Positions 1-9,037 are shown, counted from the stretch's first letter. The stretch: DNA of 64,000 bases from Kroppenstedtia sanguinis (GCF_050433445.1 NZ_JBNPXF010000014.1:1-64000), one strand, 5' to 3'. Notes: a model not told the origin generated them from the sequence alone. Numbers and translations are program-made.

Positions 1-63
1 CGGCCAGTTTTCACTTCCTTGCCGGATGGCAACGGTCGCGTGGGTGAACACGATCTCCCCACC

Positions 64-89
64 CAAAATATGGCTAATCAACACGCCTG
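64..89 (+). repeat. End of dispersed MITE-like repeat (copy A)
   Basis: This ends in CTAATCAACACGCCTG and matches, with one mismatch over about 25 bases, the right end of the element at 35167-35371. The preceding bases AACACGATCTCCCCACC also recur, inverted, at about 27018-27034. The other end of this copy is not visible and may lie left of the window. It is seen directly as a repeat; the mobile-element interpretation is inference. Confidence 0.45.
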
Positions 90-90
90 A

Positions 91-119
91 AAAAAATCCT
101 CTTTTCAGGAGAGGATTTT
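91..119 (-). terminator. Intrinsic terminator downstream of dut
   Basis: A perfect 10-bp stem (AAAATCCTCT / AGAGGATTTT) is followed on the minus strand by a T run. It lies about 120 bases past the dut stop and could also end plus-strand transcription. Confidence 0.75.
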
Positions 120-240
120 ATTGCGATAGACCGGGGTCAGATCAGTTTGGGTTCCAACGCCTGTATTCCGGCGAGCCGACGCAAACCCATCTGTGGGGAA
201 CAGACGGCTCAAAGTGTCCGCCCCATTTCTTTCCCTCACT

Positions 241-693
241 CTACTTGCCCGTGTGACCAAATCCACCAGAGCCACGGTCGGTGGAACTCAGCTGTTCCAC
301 CGCCCTCCATCGGACCTTGGGAACCTGTTGGAACACCAGCTGAGCGATCCGCTCTCCGCGACGAACCACAAAGGGCTCCCGGCCTAGATTATGAAGTATG
401 GCGGAGATCTCCCCCCGATAATCCGCATCAATAGTTCCTGGAGAATTTAACAGCGTAATCCCGTGTTTGAGAGCTAAACCACTGCGAGGACGGACCTGTG
501 CTTCCAGGCCAGCCGGCATCTCCAAAGCGATACCTGTAGGCACCAGCCTCCACTCCCCCGGTTCCAGTTGCAGTTCATCTTGGACCGCCGCCAACAGATC
601 AAAGCCACTCGCCTCTTCCGACATCCGCTCGGGTAGAGGCAAATCTTCATTTCCAGGCAGTTTTTTGATTCCTACATCAAAGTACAAGAGCAT
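241..693 (-). CDS. dut: dUTP diphosphatase (trimeric dUTPase)
   Basis: Hydrolyses dUTP to dUMP and pyrophosphate, keeping uracil out of DNA and feeding dTMP synthesis; cytosolic homotrimer. All five family motifs are visible in the 150-aa product: ASGFDLLAA (28-36), RPRSGLA (68-74), GTIDADYRGE (86-95, with the catalytic Asp), GERIAQLVF (113-121) and the C-terminal P-loop-like RGSGGFGHTG (140-149). The start is taken at ATG 693; a TTG two codons later (687) sits 7 bases from AGGAGG and is equally possible. The gene overlaps the end of the M16 peptidase gene by 17 bases, so the two are probably co-transcribed, and it is the last gene before a terminator. Confidence 0.95.
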   Translation of the reverse strand: MLLYFDVGIKKLPGNEDLPLPERMSEEASGFDLLAAVQDELQLEPGEWRLVPTGIALEMPAGLEAQVRPRSGLALKHGITLLNSPGTIDADYRGEISAILHNLGREPFVVRRGERIAQLVFQQVPKVRWRAVEQLSSTDRGSGGFGHTGK

Positions 694-1936
694 CCCTCCT
701 GAAAGCCGAAGGAAGCTCACCCGTAGGTGAAATGATGGAGAGAGCCATCGGATGAGAAAAAATCGTCTGTGCCGCTTCCCAAAGATCTTGACGGGTCAAC
801 CCCTCCACAGCTGCCACTACTTCATCTAAAGATTTGTGAGAACCCAAGAGAAGTTCGTTTTTTCCGAGGCGACTCATCCGGCTATTGGTGCTCTCCAGAC
901 TCATCATCAGACTACCCTTCAACTGTTCTTTTCCTTTTCGCAGTTCCTCTTCAGAAACCCCATTCTCCCGCAACTCTTTCATAATGCGAAGCAGAATTTC
1001 CATCACTTCGTTTTCCTGATCTGGCGCCGTACCGGCATAAATCGTGAATAAACCTGTATCACGGTAGGCACTGAGATAAGAAAAAACCGAATAGGCCAAT
1101 CCTCGTTCTTCTCTTATTTCCTGAAACAGGCGGGAGCTCATGTTTCCACCGAGTAAGTTGTTCAACAAATTATACGAATAAATTCGGGGATCGGCAACTG
1201 AAACGCTGGGAAGTCCGATACATAAATGGGATTGCTCTGTTTCTTTACGATGGAGGGAAGTTCCCGCAGTAAAACAAGGATCCTCACTCCTTGCATCCAC
1301 TTTCCCCTCCCCTTGGAAATCACCAAAGCGTTCTGCAATCCATTCCAGATAGTTTGCCGGCAAATTTCCTGCCAGTGCGATCACCAACTGATCGGGACGA
1401 TAATGCTTCTCCTTGTATTCCAACAAAAGAGAACGATTGAAACTCCGAACATTTTCCACAGTTCCGAGAACTGCATAGCCGAGGGGACTCTTTTCCATGG
1501 CAGCCATAGAGAGATAATCGTGAACTATGTCGTCCGGTGTGTCTTCCACCATCCGAATCTCTTCCTCTATGACGTTTTGCTCTTTTTCAATCTCCTCCGG
1601 CTCGAAGAGCGACTCAAAAAACATATCCGCCAATACATCGATGGCGATCTCCAGGTGTTCATCTAGTACTTTTGCGTAGTAACAGGTCATCTCCTTGGAA
1701 GTGAAGGCGTTCACCTGTCCGCCGATTTCATCGAAGGTTTCCGCTAGCTGACGGGCGGTCCGTTTCTCGGTTCCTTTGAAAAGCATATGCTCCAAAAAAT
1801 GAGAAATCCCGTTGTTCTCCTCTGTCTCCCAACGGGATCCGGCCCCGATCCACAGGCCAAAAGCTACAGACCGGACATGGGGAATCGATTCCGCCACGAC
1901 CCGGACCCCATTGGGAAGATGGTGTCTCTGAATCAC
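677..1936 (-). CDS. mlpA: M16 family zinc metallopeptidase (YmxG/MlpA-like)
   Basis: A 419-aa insulinase/pitrilysin-type protease. The inverted zinc motif HFLEH is at residues 46-50, with the catalytic Glu at 49, and a downstream acidic segment around residue 126 (EEEIRMVED) supplies the third ligand in this family. The length and two-domain layout fit the single-chain bacterial M16B proteins. In B. subtilis the equivalent gene also follows pnp and ylxY. The start is a GTG preceded by GGGGGAGG. Its physiological substrate cannot be read from sequence. The 3' end overlaps dut. Confidence 0.92.
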   Translation of the reverse strand: MIQRHHLPNGVRVVAESIPHVRSVAFGLWIGAGSRWETEENNGISHFLEHMLFKGTEKRTARQLAETFDEIGGQVNAFTSKEMTCYYAKVLDEHLEIAIDVLADMFFESLFEPEEIEKEQNVIEEEIRMVEDTPDDIVHDYLSMAAMEKSPLGYAVLGTVENVRSFNRSLLLEYKEKHYRPDQLVIALAGNLPANYLEWIAERFGDFQGEGKVDARSEDPCFTAGTSLHRKETEQSHLCIGLPSVSVADPRIYSYNLLNNLLGGNMSSRLFQEIREERGLAYSVFSYLSAYRDTGLFTIYAGTAPDQENEVMEILLRIMKELRENGVSEEELRKGKEQLKGSLMMSLESTNSRMSRLGKNELLLGSHKSLDEVVAAVEGLTRQDLWEAAQTIFSHPMALSIISPTGELPSAFRRDALVL

Positions 1937-1997
1937 TTTTTATGCATTCCTCCCCCTTATTACAAACTTCCACCTGTAAAAAACCATCCCCACTATA

Positions 1998-2981
1998 TCA
2001 GAAGGAAGGGACGGGCTCAACAAGCTCCACGCGTTTAGGAGATAATACTTCTTTGACGGTTCCTAACCGCAGTCCTTTTTCTTGGATACTGTGGATGATT
2101 TGAGGAAGCGCTTGAACTGTGCGTTCGGTGGGGTGCATCAATACCAGCGATCCCTTGTGGATCCCTTTACGGATCCGCTGAATCATCCACTCTGGAGAGG
2201 AAGTTTTTCTCCAATCCACCGTATCCACAGTCCATAACACCGTCTTCATCCCCATTCGCTGAGCTTCTTCCAACACCACCTGGTTGAAATCCCCCGCCGG
2301 AGGTGCAAAGAAGTGGGATTCTGCCCCTAACTTACGGATCAGAGACTCTGTCTTTTCCATCTCCGACCGGATTCGCTCCCGAGTTACCCGACTCATCAAG
2401 GGATGGCTGTAACCGTGATTTCCTAGCTCATGACCTTTGGTCAATAATTTTTTCGCCTTCTCGGGATGTTGCTTCAGCCAAGAACCATCTAGAAAAAAGG
2501 TGGCGGCAACCCCCTCTTTCTCTAAGATATCCAACATCCGCGGCAGATGTTCCGTCCCCCAAGCTACATTGATCATCAAGGCGGCCATCGGTTTCTTTTC
2601 ATTTCCTCGATATATGGGTCCCACAGGCAATTGATCCAGAGAAACCCGGGCCGGTATCTCGCGAAAAACCCAGGTGAGCGATTTTTCTTTTCCACCTTTG
2701 ATCGCCGATCGATAGGTAGCTTCCTTGTCCACTTCGAGGCCATTGTATCCGGGGATCGCCTTCCAAATACGGTCAATCCGTGCATCCACCGGGGGATCCC
2801 GACGGGCTTGGGAGCCCTTTTCAATCACTTCCCGTAGCTTCTCATCCTCCCTCTGAAGCACAGGCTCCGCTGAGCCCTTTTTTACAGACGTGACATAGGC
2901 CGTCACCGATGGGGACCAAACCCCCAACCAGATCAAGGGCACCGTTAGCAACACCCAACGTTTCCGCAATCTTTGTTTCAT
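1998..2981 (-). CDS. ylxY: YlxY-type polysaccharide deacetylase-like protein
   Basis: A 327-aa product with an N-terminal signal/anchor (basic KQRLRKRW then a hydrophobic stretch to about residue 26) and a NodB-like domain over roughly residues 140-310. The second deacetylase motif (NHGYSHP) is present. The first motif, normally TFDDG with the catalytic and metal-binding Asp residues, reads INVAWG, so ordinary deacetylase activity is doubtful; this fits what I recall of the YlxY subfamily. The ATG at 2981 is chosen because GAGGTG lies 9 bases upstream. It sits between pnp and the M16 protease as in Bacillus. Likely exported and probably cell-wall or sporulation associated (inference from position). 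Confidence 0.88.
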   Translation of the reverse strand: MKQRLRKRWVLLTVPLIWLGVWSPSVTAYVTSVKKGSAEPVLQREDEKLREVIEKGSQARRDPPVDARIDRIWKAIPGYNGLEVDKEATYRSAIKGGKEKSLTWVFREIPARVSLDQLPVGPIYRGNEKKPMAALMINVAWGTEHLPRMLDILEKEGVAATFFLDGSWLKQHPEKAKKLLTKGHELGNHGYSHPLMSRVTRERIRSEMEKTESLIRKLGAESHFFAPPAGDFNQVVLEEAQRMGMKTVLWTVDTVDWRKTSSPEWMIQRIRKGIHKGSLVLMHPTERTVQALPQIIHSIQEKGLRLGTVKEVLSPKRVELVEPVPSF

Positions 2982-3063
2982 ACTATAAAGCACCTCGTCA
3001 CCCTATTGGATGCTACTAACTTATGCACCCCCATCCCTTCCTATACAAAGGGGTTTTCCCAAT

Positions 3064-3096
3064 AAAAAAAGAGACAGATCGCTCTGACTCTTTTTG
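3064..3096 (-). terminator. Intrinsic terminator after pnp
   Basis: The stem AAGAGTCAGA / TCTGTCTCTT has a GCGA loop and a minus-strand run of seven T. It lies just past the pnp stop codon. Confidence 0.85.
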
Positions 3097-3107
3097 TACG
3101 GAGGACA

Positions 3108-5201
3108 TCAGGAGCCTTGTGTCAGGACCGCTTTCCTGGACAAGTTAATCCGTCCTTGGTTATCGATCTCAGTCACTTTCACCTGGATCTGATCCCCCAG
3201 GTTTACCACGTCGCTCACCTTGTTCACGCGCTCTTTATCCAGTTGGGAAATATGTACCAAACCTTCTTTTCCCGGAAGGATCTCGACAAAAGCTCCGTAT
3301 TTCTCCACTCGTTTGACTGTTCCGTTGTAGATCTCCCCAACCGTCACTTCCCGGACTAAGTCTTCAATGATACTTTTCGCTTTCTCGTTTTGCACAGGGT
3401 CCGCTGAGGCGATAAAGATCCTGCCATCCTGCTCAATATCGATTTTGACTCCAGTTTCATCGATAATCTTGTTGATCACCCGTCCGCTGGGCCCGATCAC
3501 TTCCCGGATCTTGTCCGGATGAATCTTCAGGGTCAAGATTTTTGGAGCATGGGGAGACAGTTCCTGACGGGGTTCACCCAGAGTGGCCGTCATATTATCA
3601 AGGAGTACATGTCGGGCACGATGGGCTTGTTGCAACGCCTGGGAAAGAACTTCCCTGTCAATCTCTTCGATCTTGATATCCATCTGCAGCGCGGTCACAC
3701 CTTTTCGGGTCCCCGCCACTTTGAAATCCATATCTCCCAGATGGTCTTCCATCCCCTGAATATCCGTCAAGACCGTCACTTGCTCTCCTTCCTTGACCAG
3801 CCCCATCGCAATCCCGGCCACGGGATCTTTGATCGGCACACCTGCATCCATCAAAGCCAGGGTGGAAGCACAGATACTGGCTTGGGAAGTGGAGCCATTA
3901 GATTCCAGTACCTCGGAGACCAGTCGGATCGTATAGGGAAATTCCTCTTCCGAAGGGATCACCGGTTCCAATGCCCGTTCACCCAAGGCCCCGTGTCCAA
4001 TTTCACGTCGTCCCGGTCCTCTCATAGGGCGGGATTCACCGACAGAATAAGGGGGAAAGTTATAGTGATGCATAAATCGTTTCGATTCTTCCAGATCGAG
4101 ACCATCCAGGATCTGAACATCCCCCAAAGCTCCCAGGGTGCAGACACTAAGGACTTGGGTTTGACCCCGCCGAAAATGGCCTGACCCGTGGGTGCGGGGA
4201 AGAATTCCCACTTCACTGGTGAGAGGTCGGATCTCTTCCGGAGAACGACCGTCAGGACGTTTCTTTTCTTCCAGGATCATTCGGCGAACCTCTTCTTTAA
4301 GTACCATGTCCAGAACCTCTTCGATCGCCTTCGTCTGTTCCGCTTCCGGCTCTTCCCCTGCCAGTTGTTGCAAAACAGACTCTCTCACTTGGTTGATCGC
4401 ATCCTGCCGCTGTTGCTTTTCTTCCACCTGAGCGGCCTTTGCCATCGGGGCTGTGGACAGTTCACGAATCTGGCGTTCCAATTCGGAATCCACCTGGTGG
4501 AGATCCGGTACCATCTTTTCTTTCCCCACTTGCTGCACGATCTGCTCCTGAAATGCGATCATCTCTTTGATCGCTTCATGACCAAACAGGATCCCTTCCA
4601 GCATCACCTCTTCCGGAACCTCTTCAGCCCCTGCCTCCACCATGTTGATTCCATGCTTGGTGCCGGCGACCACCAGATGAAGATCGCTTTTTTCCGTCTG
4701 TTCCACTGAGGGGTTCAGCACCCATTTACCATCAATCCGTCCGACGATCACACCGGCGATGGGACCGGCGAAGGGAATATCAGAGATGGACAGAGCGGTG
4801 GATGCACCGATCATGGCTGCCATCTCCGTGGAACAATCCTGGTCAACGGACATCACCGTCGTGACCACTTGCACATCATTCCGATACCCTTCCGGAAACA
4901 GTGGGCGGATCGGACGATCGATCAACCGGCTGGCCAGGATCGCCTTTTCCGAGGGTCGCCCTTCCCGCTTAATAAAACCACCGGGGATTTTACCTACTGC
5001 ATAAAGCCTTTCCTCATAGTTCACTGTTAATGGAAAAAAACCGAGGTCCTTGGGTTCATCGGATGCAGTGGCTGTCGCCATCACCGCTGTATCTCCGTAA
5101 CGGACCAACACTGCCCCGTTGGATTGGTTGGCGTATTTGCCGACTTCCATCGTCAGCCGCCTCCCGGCAAACTCCGTCTCAAATAGGGTCGATTCACTCA
5201 A
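3108..5201 (-). CDS. pnp: Polyribonucleotide nucleotidyltransferase (PNPase)
   Basis: 3'-to-5' phosphorolytic exoribonuclease of the RNA degradosome. Two RNase PH-like domains flank a helical linker; the second contains conserved blocks such as HGSGHFRRGQTQ and GPGRREIGHGALGERALEP. KH (IGPSGRVINKIIDETG) and S1 (VEKYGAFVEILPGKEGLVHISQL) domains follow at the C terminus. With a TTG start at 5201 the protein has 697 aa, close to the B. subtilis enzyme. That start lies 9 bases after AGGAGG, whereas the upstream ATGs have no ribosome site. It follows rpsO, separated by a terminator hairpin, which suggests partial read-through, as is common for rpsO-pnp. Confidence 0.97.
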   Translation of the reverse strand: MSESTLFETEFAGRRLTMEVGKYANQSNGAVLVRYGDTAVMATATASDEPKDLGFFPLTVNYEERLYAVGKIPGGFIKREGRPSEKAILASRLIDRPIRPLFPEGYRNDVQVVTTVMSVDQDCSTEMAAMIGASTALSISDIPFAGPIAGVIVGRIDGKWVLNPSVEQTEKSDLHLVVAGTKHGINMVEAGAEEVPEEVMLEGILFGHEAIKEMIAFQEQIVQQVGKEKMVPDLHQVDSELERQIRELSTAPMAKAAQVEEKQQRQDAINQVRESVLQQLAGEEPEAEQTKAIEEVLDMVLKEEVRRMILEEKKRPDGRSPEEIRPLTSEVGILPRTHGSGHFRRGQTQVLSVCTLGALGDVQILDGLDLEESKRFMHHYNFPPYSVGESRPMRGPGRREIGHGALGERALEPVIPSEEEFPYTIRLVSEVLESNGSTSQASICASTLALMDAGVPIKDPVAGIAMGLVKEGEQVTVLTDIQGMEDHLGDMDFKVAGTRKGVTALQMDIKIEEIDREVLSQALQQAHRARHVLLDNMTATLGEPRQELSPHAPKILTLKIHPDKIREVIGPSGRVINKIIDETGVKIDIEQDGRIFIASADPVQNEKAKSIIEDLVREVTVGEIYNGTVKRVEKYGAFVEILPGKEGLVHISQLDKERVNKVSDVVNLGDQIQVKVTEIDNQGRINLSRKAVLTQGS

Positions 5202-5343
5202 TGCCGCATTTCCTCCTCTCAACGCGCACATGTTTACTTTCTTCATCCATGCATTATTTCCCTCCACCCGGTTTTTTAAAGCAGGTGAAGGGGCTCCGAT
5301 CCAATCGGAGGGTTTATTGGATTTAAAAGCAGTCCTTCCTATT

Positions 5344-5366
5344 GAAAAAGCGGGGAAATCCCCGCT
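5344..5366 (-). terminator. rpsO-pnp intergenic terminator
   Basis: A perfect 8-bp stem AGCGGGGA / TCCCCGCT with a two-base loop is followed by five T on the minus strand. It would end the short rpsO message while letting some polymerase through to pnp. Confidence 0.85.
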
Positions 5367-5375
5367 CTTCCAAAG

Positions 5376-5645
5376 TTACCGGCGCAAGCCCAGTTTTTGA
5401 ATCAACGTCCGGTACCGCGCGACGTCATTTTTCTTCAGGTAATTGAGCAGGTTGCGTCGCTGCCCGACCATCTTCAACAGACCACGGCGGGAGTGATGAT
5501 CTTTCTTATGCTCACGCAGATGTTCGTTCAACTCGTTGATCCGATGTGTCAGGATCGCTACCTGAACTTCCGGGGATCCGGTATCGCTCTCGTGAGTCTT
5601 GTATTCGTCGATAATTTCCCGTTTCCGTTCCAGGGATAGGGTCAT
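5376..5645 (-). CDS. rpsO: 30S ribosomal protein S15
   Basis: An 89-aa primary 16S rRNA-binding protein of the small subunit. It shows the family blocks HESDTGSPEVQVAILT, LNEHLREHKKDHHSRRGL and LNYLKKNDVARY. The ATG at 5645 follows AAGGAGGTGA, a near-perfect ribosome site; longer in-frame extensions upstream lack one and contain the promoter. It has its own promoter at 5760-5788 and a terminator at 5344-5366. It lies between ribF and pnp as in Bacillus. Confidence 0.97.
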   Translation of the reverse strand: MTLSLERKREIIDEYKTHESDTGSPEVQVAILTHRINELNEHLREHKKDHHSRRGLLKMVGQRRNLLNYLKKNDVARYRTLIQKLGLRR

Positions 5646-5755
5646 CCCTTTCACCTCCTTTGTTTGAAAAGCACCCATAGCCCAGGCCATCGCCGAGGCA
5701 ATCGATGATCCGCGCCAGGGTTCTGCATGGGAGGGAACAACCCGGCCCAATACCA
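5646..5755 (-). promoter_or_regulatory. Candidate S15 autoregulatory leader
   Basis: About 110 bases of untranslated leader between the rpsO promoter and its ribosome site are GC-rich and can fold locally (for example ATCG / CGAT within the 5690-5700 region and CCTGG/CCAGG-type pairings). S15 represses its own synthesis in several bacteria through such leaders. The structure here is not verified, so the call rests on position and foldability only. Confidence 0.3.
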
Positions 5756-5759
5756 AAAT

Positions 5760-5788
5760 ATTATAGCATAGAACCATGTTTGAGTAAA
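5760..5788 (-). promoter_or_regulatory. rpsO promoter
   Basis: TTTACT and a consensus TATAAT are spaced by 17 bases on the minus strand, in the gap between ribF and rpsO. Confidence 0.7.
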
Positions 5789-5799
5789 TGCGCTCTGGC

Positions 5800-6750
5800 T
5801 TAGTAGAGATTCTGCCGCTTCAGCCATCCCCGAGAATTCTCCTCATCGGACTTCAACTGCTCGGTCAGCGCTGTCACCGAGGCAAAGGGTTGTTCACCCC
5901 GAATCCGATGAAGGAACTCCACTTCCAAGCGGTCCCCGTACAAGTTCTCATCCAGATCAAACAGGTGGACTTCCAGAGTTTTCACAGGATCCGGATCCCG
6001 AAAAGTGGGGCGGTAGCCAATATTCATCATTCCGAAAAGATCTTTGGAGACTCCTTCCCTGTGGACACGAACCACATACACACCTGTGGCGGGAATGATA
6101 AAGGGATCCTGCAACTGGATGTTGGCTGTCGGGAAACCGATGGTCCGCCCTCTTCGATTCCCTTGAACCACTTCTCCCCGGAGGGAATAAGGACGCCCCA
6201 AAATCTTCAGGGCTGCTTCGACATCCCCGCTGTCTAGAGTTTGCCGCAGACGAGTACTGCTGACAAAATCCCCATCACTGGCGATGGGATGTACAATCTC
6301 CACCTGAAACCGGCCGTCACTCAGACGGTTCAGGTCCTCTGCTTTTCCCTCAGCTCCCCGGCCGAAGGTGAAATTGAAACCTACAGTCACCCCGCGTACC
6401 CGCAAGGGTATCAGCACTTCCTCAACGAATTCTTCCTGAGTTTTGGAGGCCAGCTCTCGGTCAAACTTCATCACATATACCCGTTGCACCCCCAGTTCCG
6501 CAAACCGGAGCAACTTCTCCGATAAGGGGGTGAGGTAGCGGGACACCGAGGCCTTCCCCAACACTTCCCGAGGGTGAGGATGAAAGGTCATAACTGCAGG
6601 GGATGTCCCAAGTTCCTCAGCCATTTGGCGGGCCTGACCGATCACGCTCTGGTGGCCGAGATGGACTCCGTCAAAATATCCGATCGCCAGGGAAACCGGA
6701 GGCACTTCACTTTGAATCTTCAATGGATAGGTTAAATGGATCGTTTCCAT
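5800..6750 (-). CDS. ribF: Bifunctional riboflavin kinase / FMN adenylyltransferase
   Basis: Makes FMN from riboflavin and then FAD. The N-terminal nucleotidyltransferase domain carries AIGYFDGVHLGHQ (about residues 21-33) and TFHPHPREVLG. The C-terminal kinase domain begins at about residue 185 and has the characteristic GNRRGRTIGFPTANI. The length of 316 aa is typical. The ATG at 6750 follows AGGTGA by about 5 bases. It lies a few bases after truB, so it is translated as part of the same operon (infB to ribF), before the separate rpsO promoter. Confidence 0.95.
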   Translation of the reverse strand: METIHLTYPLKIQSEVPPVSLAIGYFDGVHLGHQSVIGQARQMAEELGTSPAVMTFHPHPREVLGKASVSRYLTPLSEKLLRFAELGVQRVYVMKFDRELASKTQEEFVEEVLIPLRVRGVTVGFNFTFGRGAEGKAEDLNRLSDGRFQVEIVHPIASDGDFVSSTRLRQTLDSGDVEAALKILGRPYSLRGEVVQGNRRGRTIGFPTANIQLQDPFIIPATGVYVVRVHREGVSKDLFGMMNIGYRPTFRDPDPVKTLEVHLFDLDENLYGDRLEVEFLHRIRGEQPFASVTALTEQLKSDEENSRGWLKRQNLY

Positions 6751-6755
6751 AGATT

Positions 6756-7661
6756 TCACCTGACCCGAAACACTTTTTCCGGCTTGGCCGTTCCTTCATC
6801 CTTCATCCGGTACAAGGCACAAAATTGACCTTCTTCGCTAGATACGCGAAAAAGCGTACCTGTTGCGAGCGCCTCCCTTTGTTCGGGATGAAGGAGCCTG
6901 CCGTTCATCACAGAAGTATATAAGCTTTGGGGAACGATGAGCTCGGGCAGATGTCTTAACGCCTCCCCGATTCCTGTCAGAACGCTTCCCCACTCCCCCG
7001 AGTTGGCTACCTGCTCCAATCTGTCGAGGTCGAAAGCTTCCTCCAGCATAAAGGGACCGCTTTCCGTGCGGATCAGCCGGGACATGTGGGCCGGATACCC
7101 GAGCTCCTTGCCCACATCCACACACAGACTTCGCACATAGGTGCCTTTGGAACATCTGACATCAAAGTGGATTCGGGGTTGCTCCCCCTCCTCCATGCCA
7201 GTTCGTTCCAGTGAGTAGATGGTGACCCTTCGGGAACGGCGCTGAACTTGCTGTCCCTGCCGAGCCCATTCATACAACCGCTTCCCTTCCACCTTCACAG
7301 CGGAATACATCGGCGGGATTTGTTCGATCTCTCCCGTGAACTTTCGAAACACCGCATCGATCCGTTCCGGCTCCAGCGGACCCACCGGTTGCTCTTCCAG
7401 CACCTCGCCCGTCTGATCTTCCGTATCGGTAGCCACTCCCAGTGTGAGAGTCCCTCGGTATCGTTTGGGAAGAGACTGGATGTACTCGGCAATTCGAGTC
7501 GCCTGACCGAGACAGATGGGCAGCACTCCTTCCACAGCGGGGTCGAGGGTGCCGGTATGTCCCACCTTTTTTTGTCCCGACAAACGTCGGAGCCGGTTGA
7601 CCACATCATGGGAGGTCAGCCCTGCCGGCTTATTGACTGGGATCACACCGTGCAACATCAT
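6756..7661 (-). CDS. truB: tRNA pseudouridine(55) synthase
   Basis: Converts U55 of tRNA to pseudouridine in the T-loop. The catalytic Asp is in HTGTLDPAVEG (about residues 35-45), preceded by the substrate-binding KPAGLTSHDVV. RYRGTLTLGVATDTEDQTG and the C-terminal LIRTESGPF block are also typical. The product is 301 aa. The first ATG overlaps the stop of nrnA by 4 bases, indicating translational coupling; two consecutive ATG codons make the exact start ambiguous by one residue. Confidence 0.96.
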   Translation of the reverse strand: MMLHGVIPVNKPAGLTSHDVVNRLRRLSGQKKVGHTGTLDPAVEGVLPICLGQATRIAEYIQSLPKRYRGTLTLGVATDTEDQTGEVLEEQPVGPLEPERIDAVFRKFTGEIEQIPPMYSAVKVEGKRLYEWARQGQQVQRRSRRVTIYSLERTGMEEGEQPRIHFDVRCSKGTYVRSLCVDVGKELGYPAHMSRLIRTESGPFMLEEAFDLDRLEQVANSGEWGSVLTGIGEALRHLPELIVPQSLYTSVMNGRLLHPEQREALATGTLFRVSSEEGQFCALYRMKDEGTAKPEKVFRVR

Positions 7662-8653
7662 CCCTTCCTCCCATCCAGCGCCACATTCACCTGCTCTAAC
7701 AAAGTCTTCTCCGCCTCATCCAGAGTTCCCTCCAGCGAGCACCCTGCCGCACGGGCATGGCCGCCTCCACCCATGGATTGAGCCAGTTTTCCTACATCGA
7801 CGATTTCCCTGGAGCGGAGGCTGATCTTGATTCCTTGCCCGTCTGTTTCCCGGAACAGAATCCCTACATCCACTCCCGTCACATTGCGAGCATAATTGAC
7901 GATCCCATCCAAATCTTCCTCCCTGGCCTCACTGGAACGAAAGTCCTCCCGGGTTAGTTTGATCCAAGCCACTAACCCGTCATCGGAAAAAGTCAGGGAG
8001 TCCAAGGCCCGCTGAAGCAAAGCCAACTGCCCCCGTGTCATCGTCTCAAACACCCGGTCCGCGATCGCTCCGGGCTCCACCCCGTGGCGTAACAAGCCCG
8101 AGGCGAGTTCCATCACTTCCGGTGTGGTATTGGTATATCGAAAACCACCGGTATCGGTTAACAATCCCGTGTAGAGACAGGTGGCCAGTTCAACACTCCA
8201 CTCCACCTGCAAATGACGGGCCCAACGGCAGAGAATCTCTGCCGTCGCCGCCGCCTCAGGAATCACTAGGTTGATGGTCCCGAACCGGTCGTTAGTAGGG
8301 TGGTGGTCAATATTTAACACCTCCGCCTCTGCCAACAAGTGACCGGCGGCGCCCATCCGTTCCCGGTCTGCCACATCCACGGCGATCCCCCGTCGATAGG
8401 GACCTTCTGACTCAGCTTCCTCCGGAGAGAGGATCTTTTCCGCTCCCGGCAGAAACCGAAATTTCTCTGGGAGGGGAGACTCGTTCACCATCATGACCTG
8501 CTTGCCCAACCGCTTCAGGATCCATCCAACAGCCAAAGTGGAGCCGATGGCATCCCCGTCAGGATGTAGGTGGGAAACCACCAGATAAGGTCCCTGTTCT
8601 GAGACAAAGGCTAACGCCTGCTCCCAATCCTCTTCAATCCGAGTTGCGCTCAT
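7658..8653 (-). CDS. nrnA: DHH phosphoesterase, NrnA-like oligoribonuclease / pAp phosphatase
   Basis: A 331-aa member of the DHH/DHHA1 family, which degrades short RNA oligonucleotides and dephosphorylates 3'-phosphoadenosine 5'-phosphate. Visible motifs are SHLHPDGDAIGS (about residues 27-38), AVDVADRERMG, the DHH signature NIDHHPTND, and GGGGHARAAG in the C-terminal DHHA1 domain. The position between rbfA and truB is common in Firmicutes. It overlaps rbfA at its start (20 bases) and truB at its end. Substrate preference is taken from family knowledge, not visible here. Confidence 0.9.
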   Translation of the reverse strand: MSATRIEEDWEQALAFVSEQGPYLVVSHLHPDGDAIGSTLAVGWILKRLGKQVMMVNESPLPEKFRFLPGAEKILSPEEAESEGPYRRGIAVDVADRERMGAAGHLLAEAEVLNIDHHPTNDRFGTINLVIPEAAATAEILCRWARHLQVEWSVELATCLYTGLLTDTGGFRYTNTTPEVMELASGLLRHGVEPGAIADRVFETMTRGQLALLQRALDSLTFSDDGLVAWIKLTREDFRSSEAREEDLDGIVNYARNVTGVDVGILFRETDGQGIKISLRSREIVDVGKLAQSMGGGGHARAAGCSLEGTLDEAEKTLLEQVNVALDGRKG

Positions 8654-8993
8654 TTCGGCTCACTTCTTCCAACAGTTTGGAAATGTGCTGGCCATGTTCG
8701 ATCGACTCATCAAACTTGAAAATCAGCTCGGGAGTGTGGCGAAGCTGTACTCTTCGCCCGATCTCCGTCCGCAGGAAACCTTTGGCTTTTTCCAGCCCCT
8801 CCAAGGTTTCTTTTTTCTTCTCTTCATCCCCCAGCACGCTGATAAACACTTTTGCCTGTTGCAAATCTCCGCTCATCTCTACGGCGGTCACCGTCACAAA
8901 ACCGACCCGGGGATCCTTCATCTCATGTTGCAATACATGGCTCAACTCTTTTTTCACTTGTTCGCCGACCCGACTCGCACGGATGCGTGCCAT
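8634..8993 (-). CDS. rbfA: 30S ribosome-binding factor A
   Basis: A small (119 aa) KH-like ribosome maturation factor that binds the 30S near helix 1 of 16S rRNA. Typical sequences are VKKELSHVLQHEMKDPRVGFVTVT and the C-terminal LRTEIGRRVQLRHTPELIFKFDESIEHG. It follows ylxP after a 44-base gap that contains an uncharacterised GC-rich hairpin (CGCCCC / GGGGCG, 9011-9032) without a T run, and overlaps nrnA. Part of the nusA-infB translation operon. Confidence 0.95.
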   Translation of the reverse strand: MARIRASRVGEQVKKELSHVLQHEMKDPRVGFVTVTAVEMSGDLQQAKVFISVLGDEEKKKETLEGLEKAKGFLRTEIGRRVQLRHTPELIFKFDESIEHGQHISKLLEEVSRNERNSD

Positions 8994-9037
8994 TGTCGAT
9001 ACCTCCTGTCCGCCCCGTTAGGTGGGGCGGGCGAATT

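Noticed and set aside
1..240. Plus-strand frames at the left edge (26-256, 147-434, 193-387)
   Set aside because: They run through the dut terminator and dut itself; no coding pattern. The edge holds a repeat end and a terminator.
5646..5777. N-terminal extension of S15 to 133 aa
   Set aside because: The extension covers the promoter TATAAT and leader; the strong ribosome site sits at 5645.
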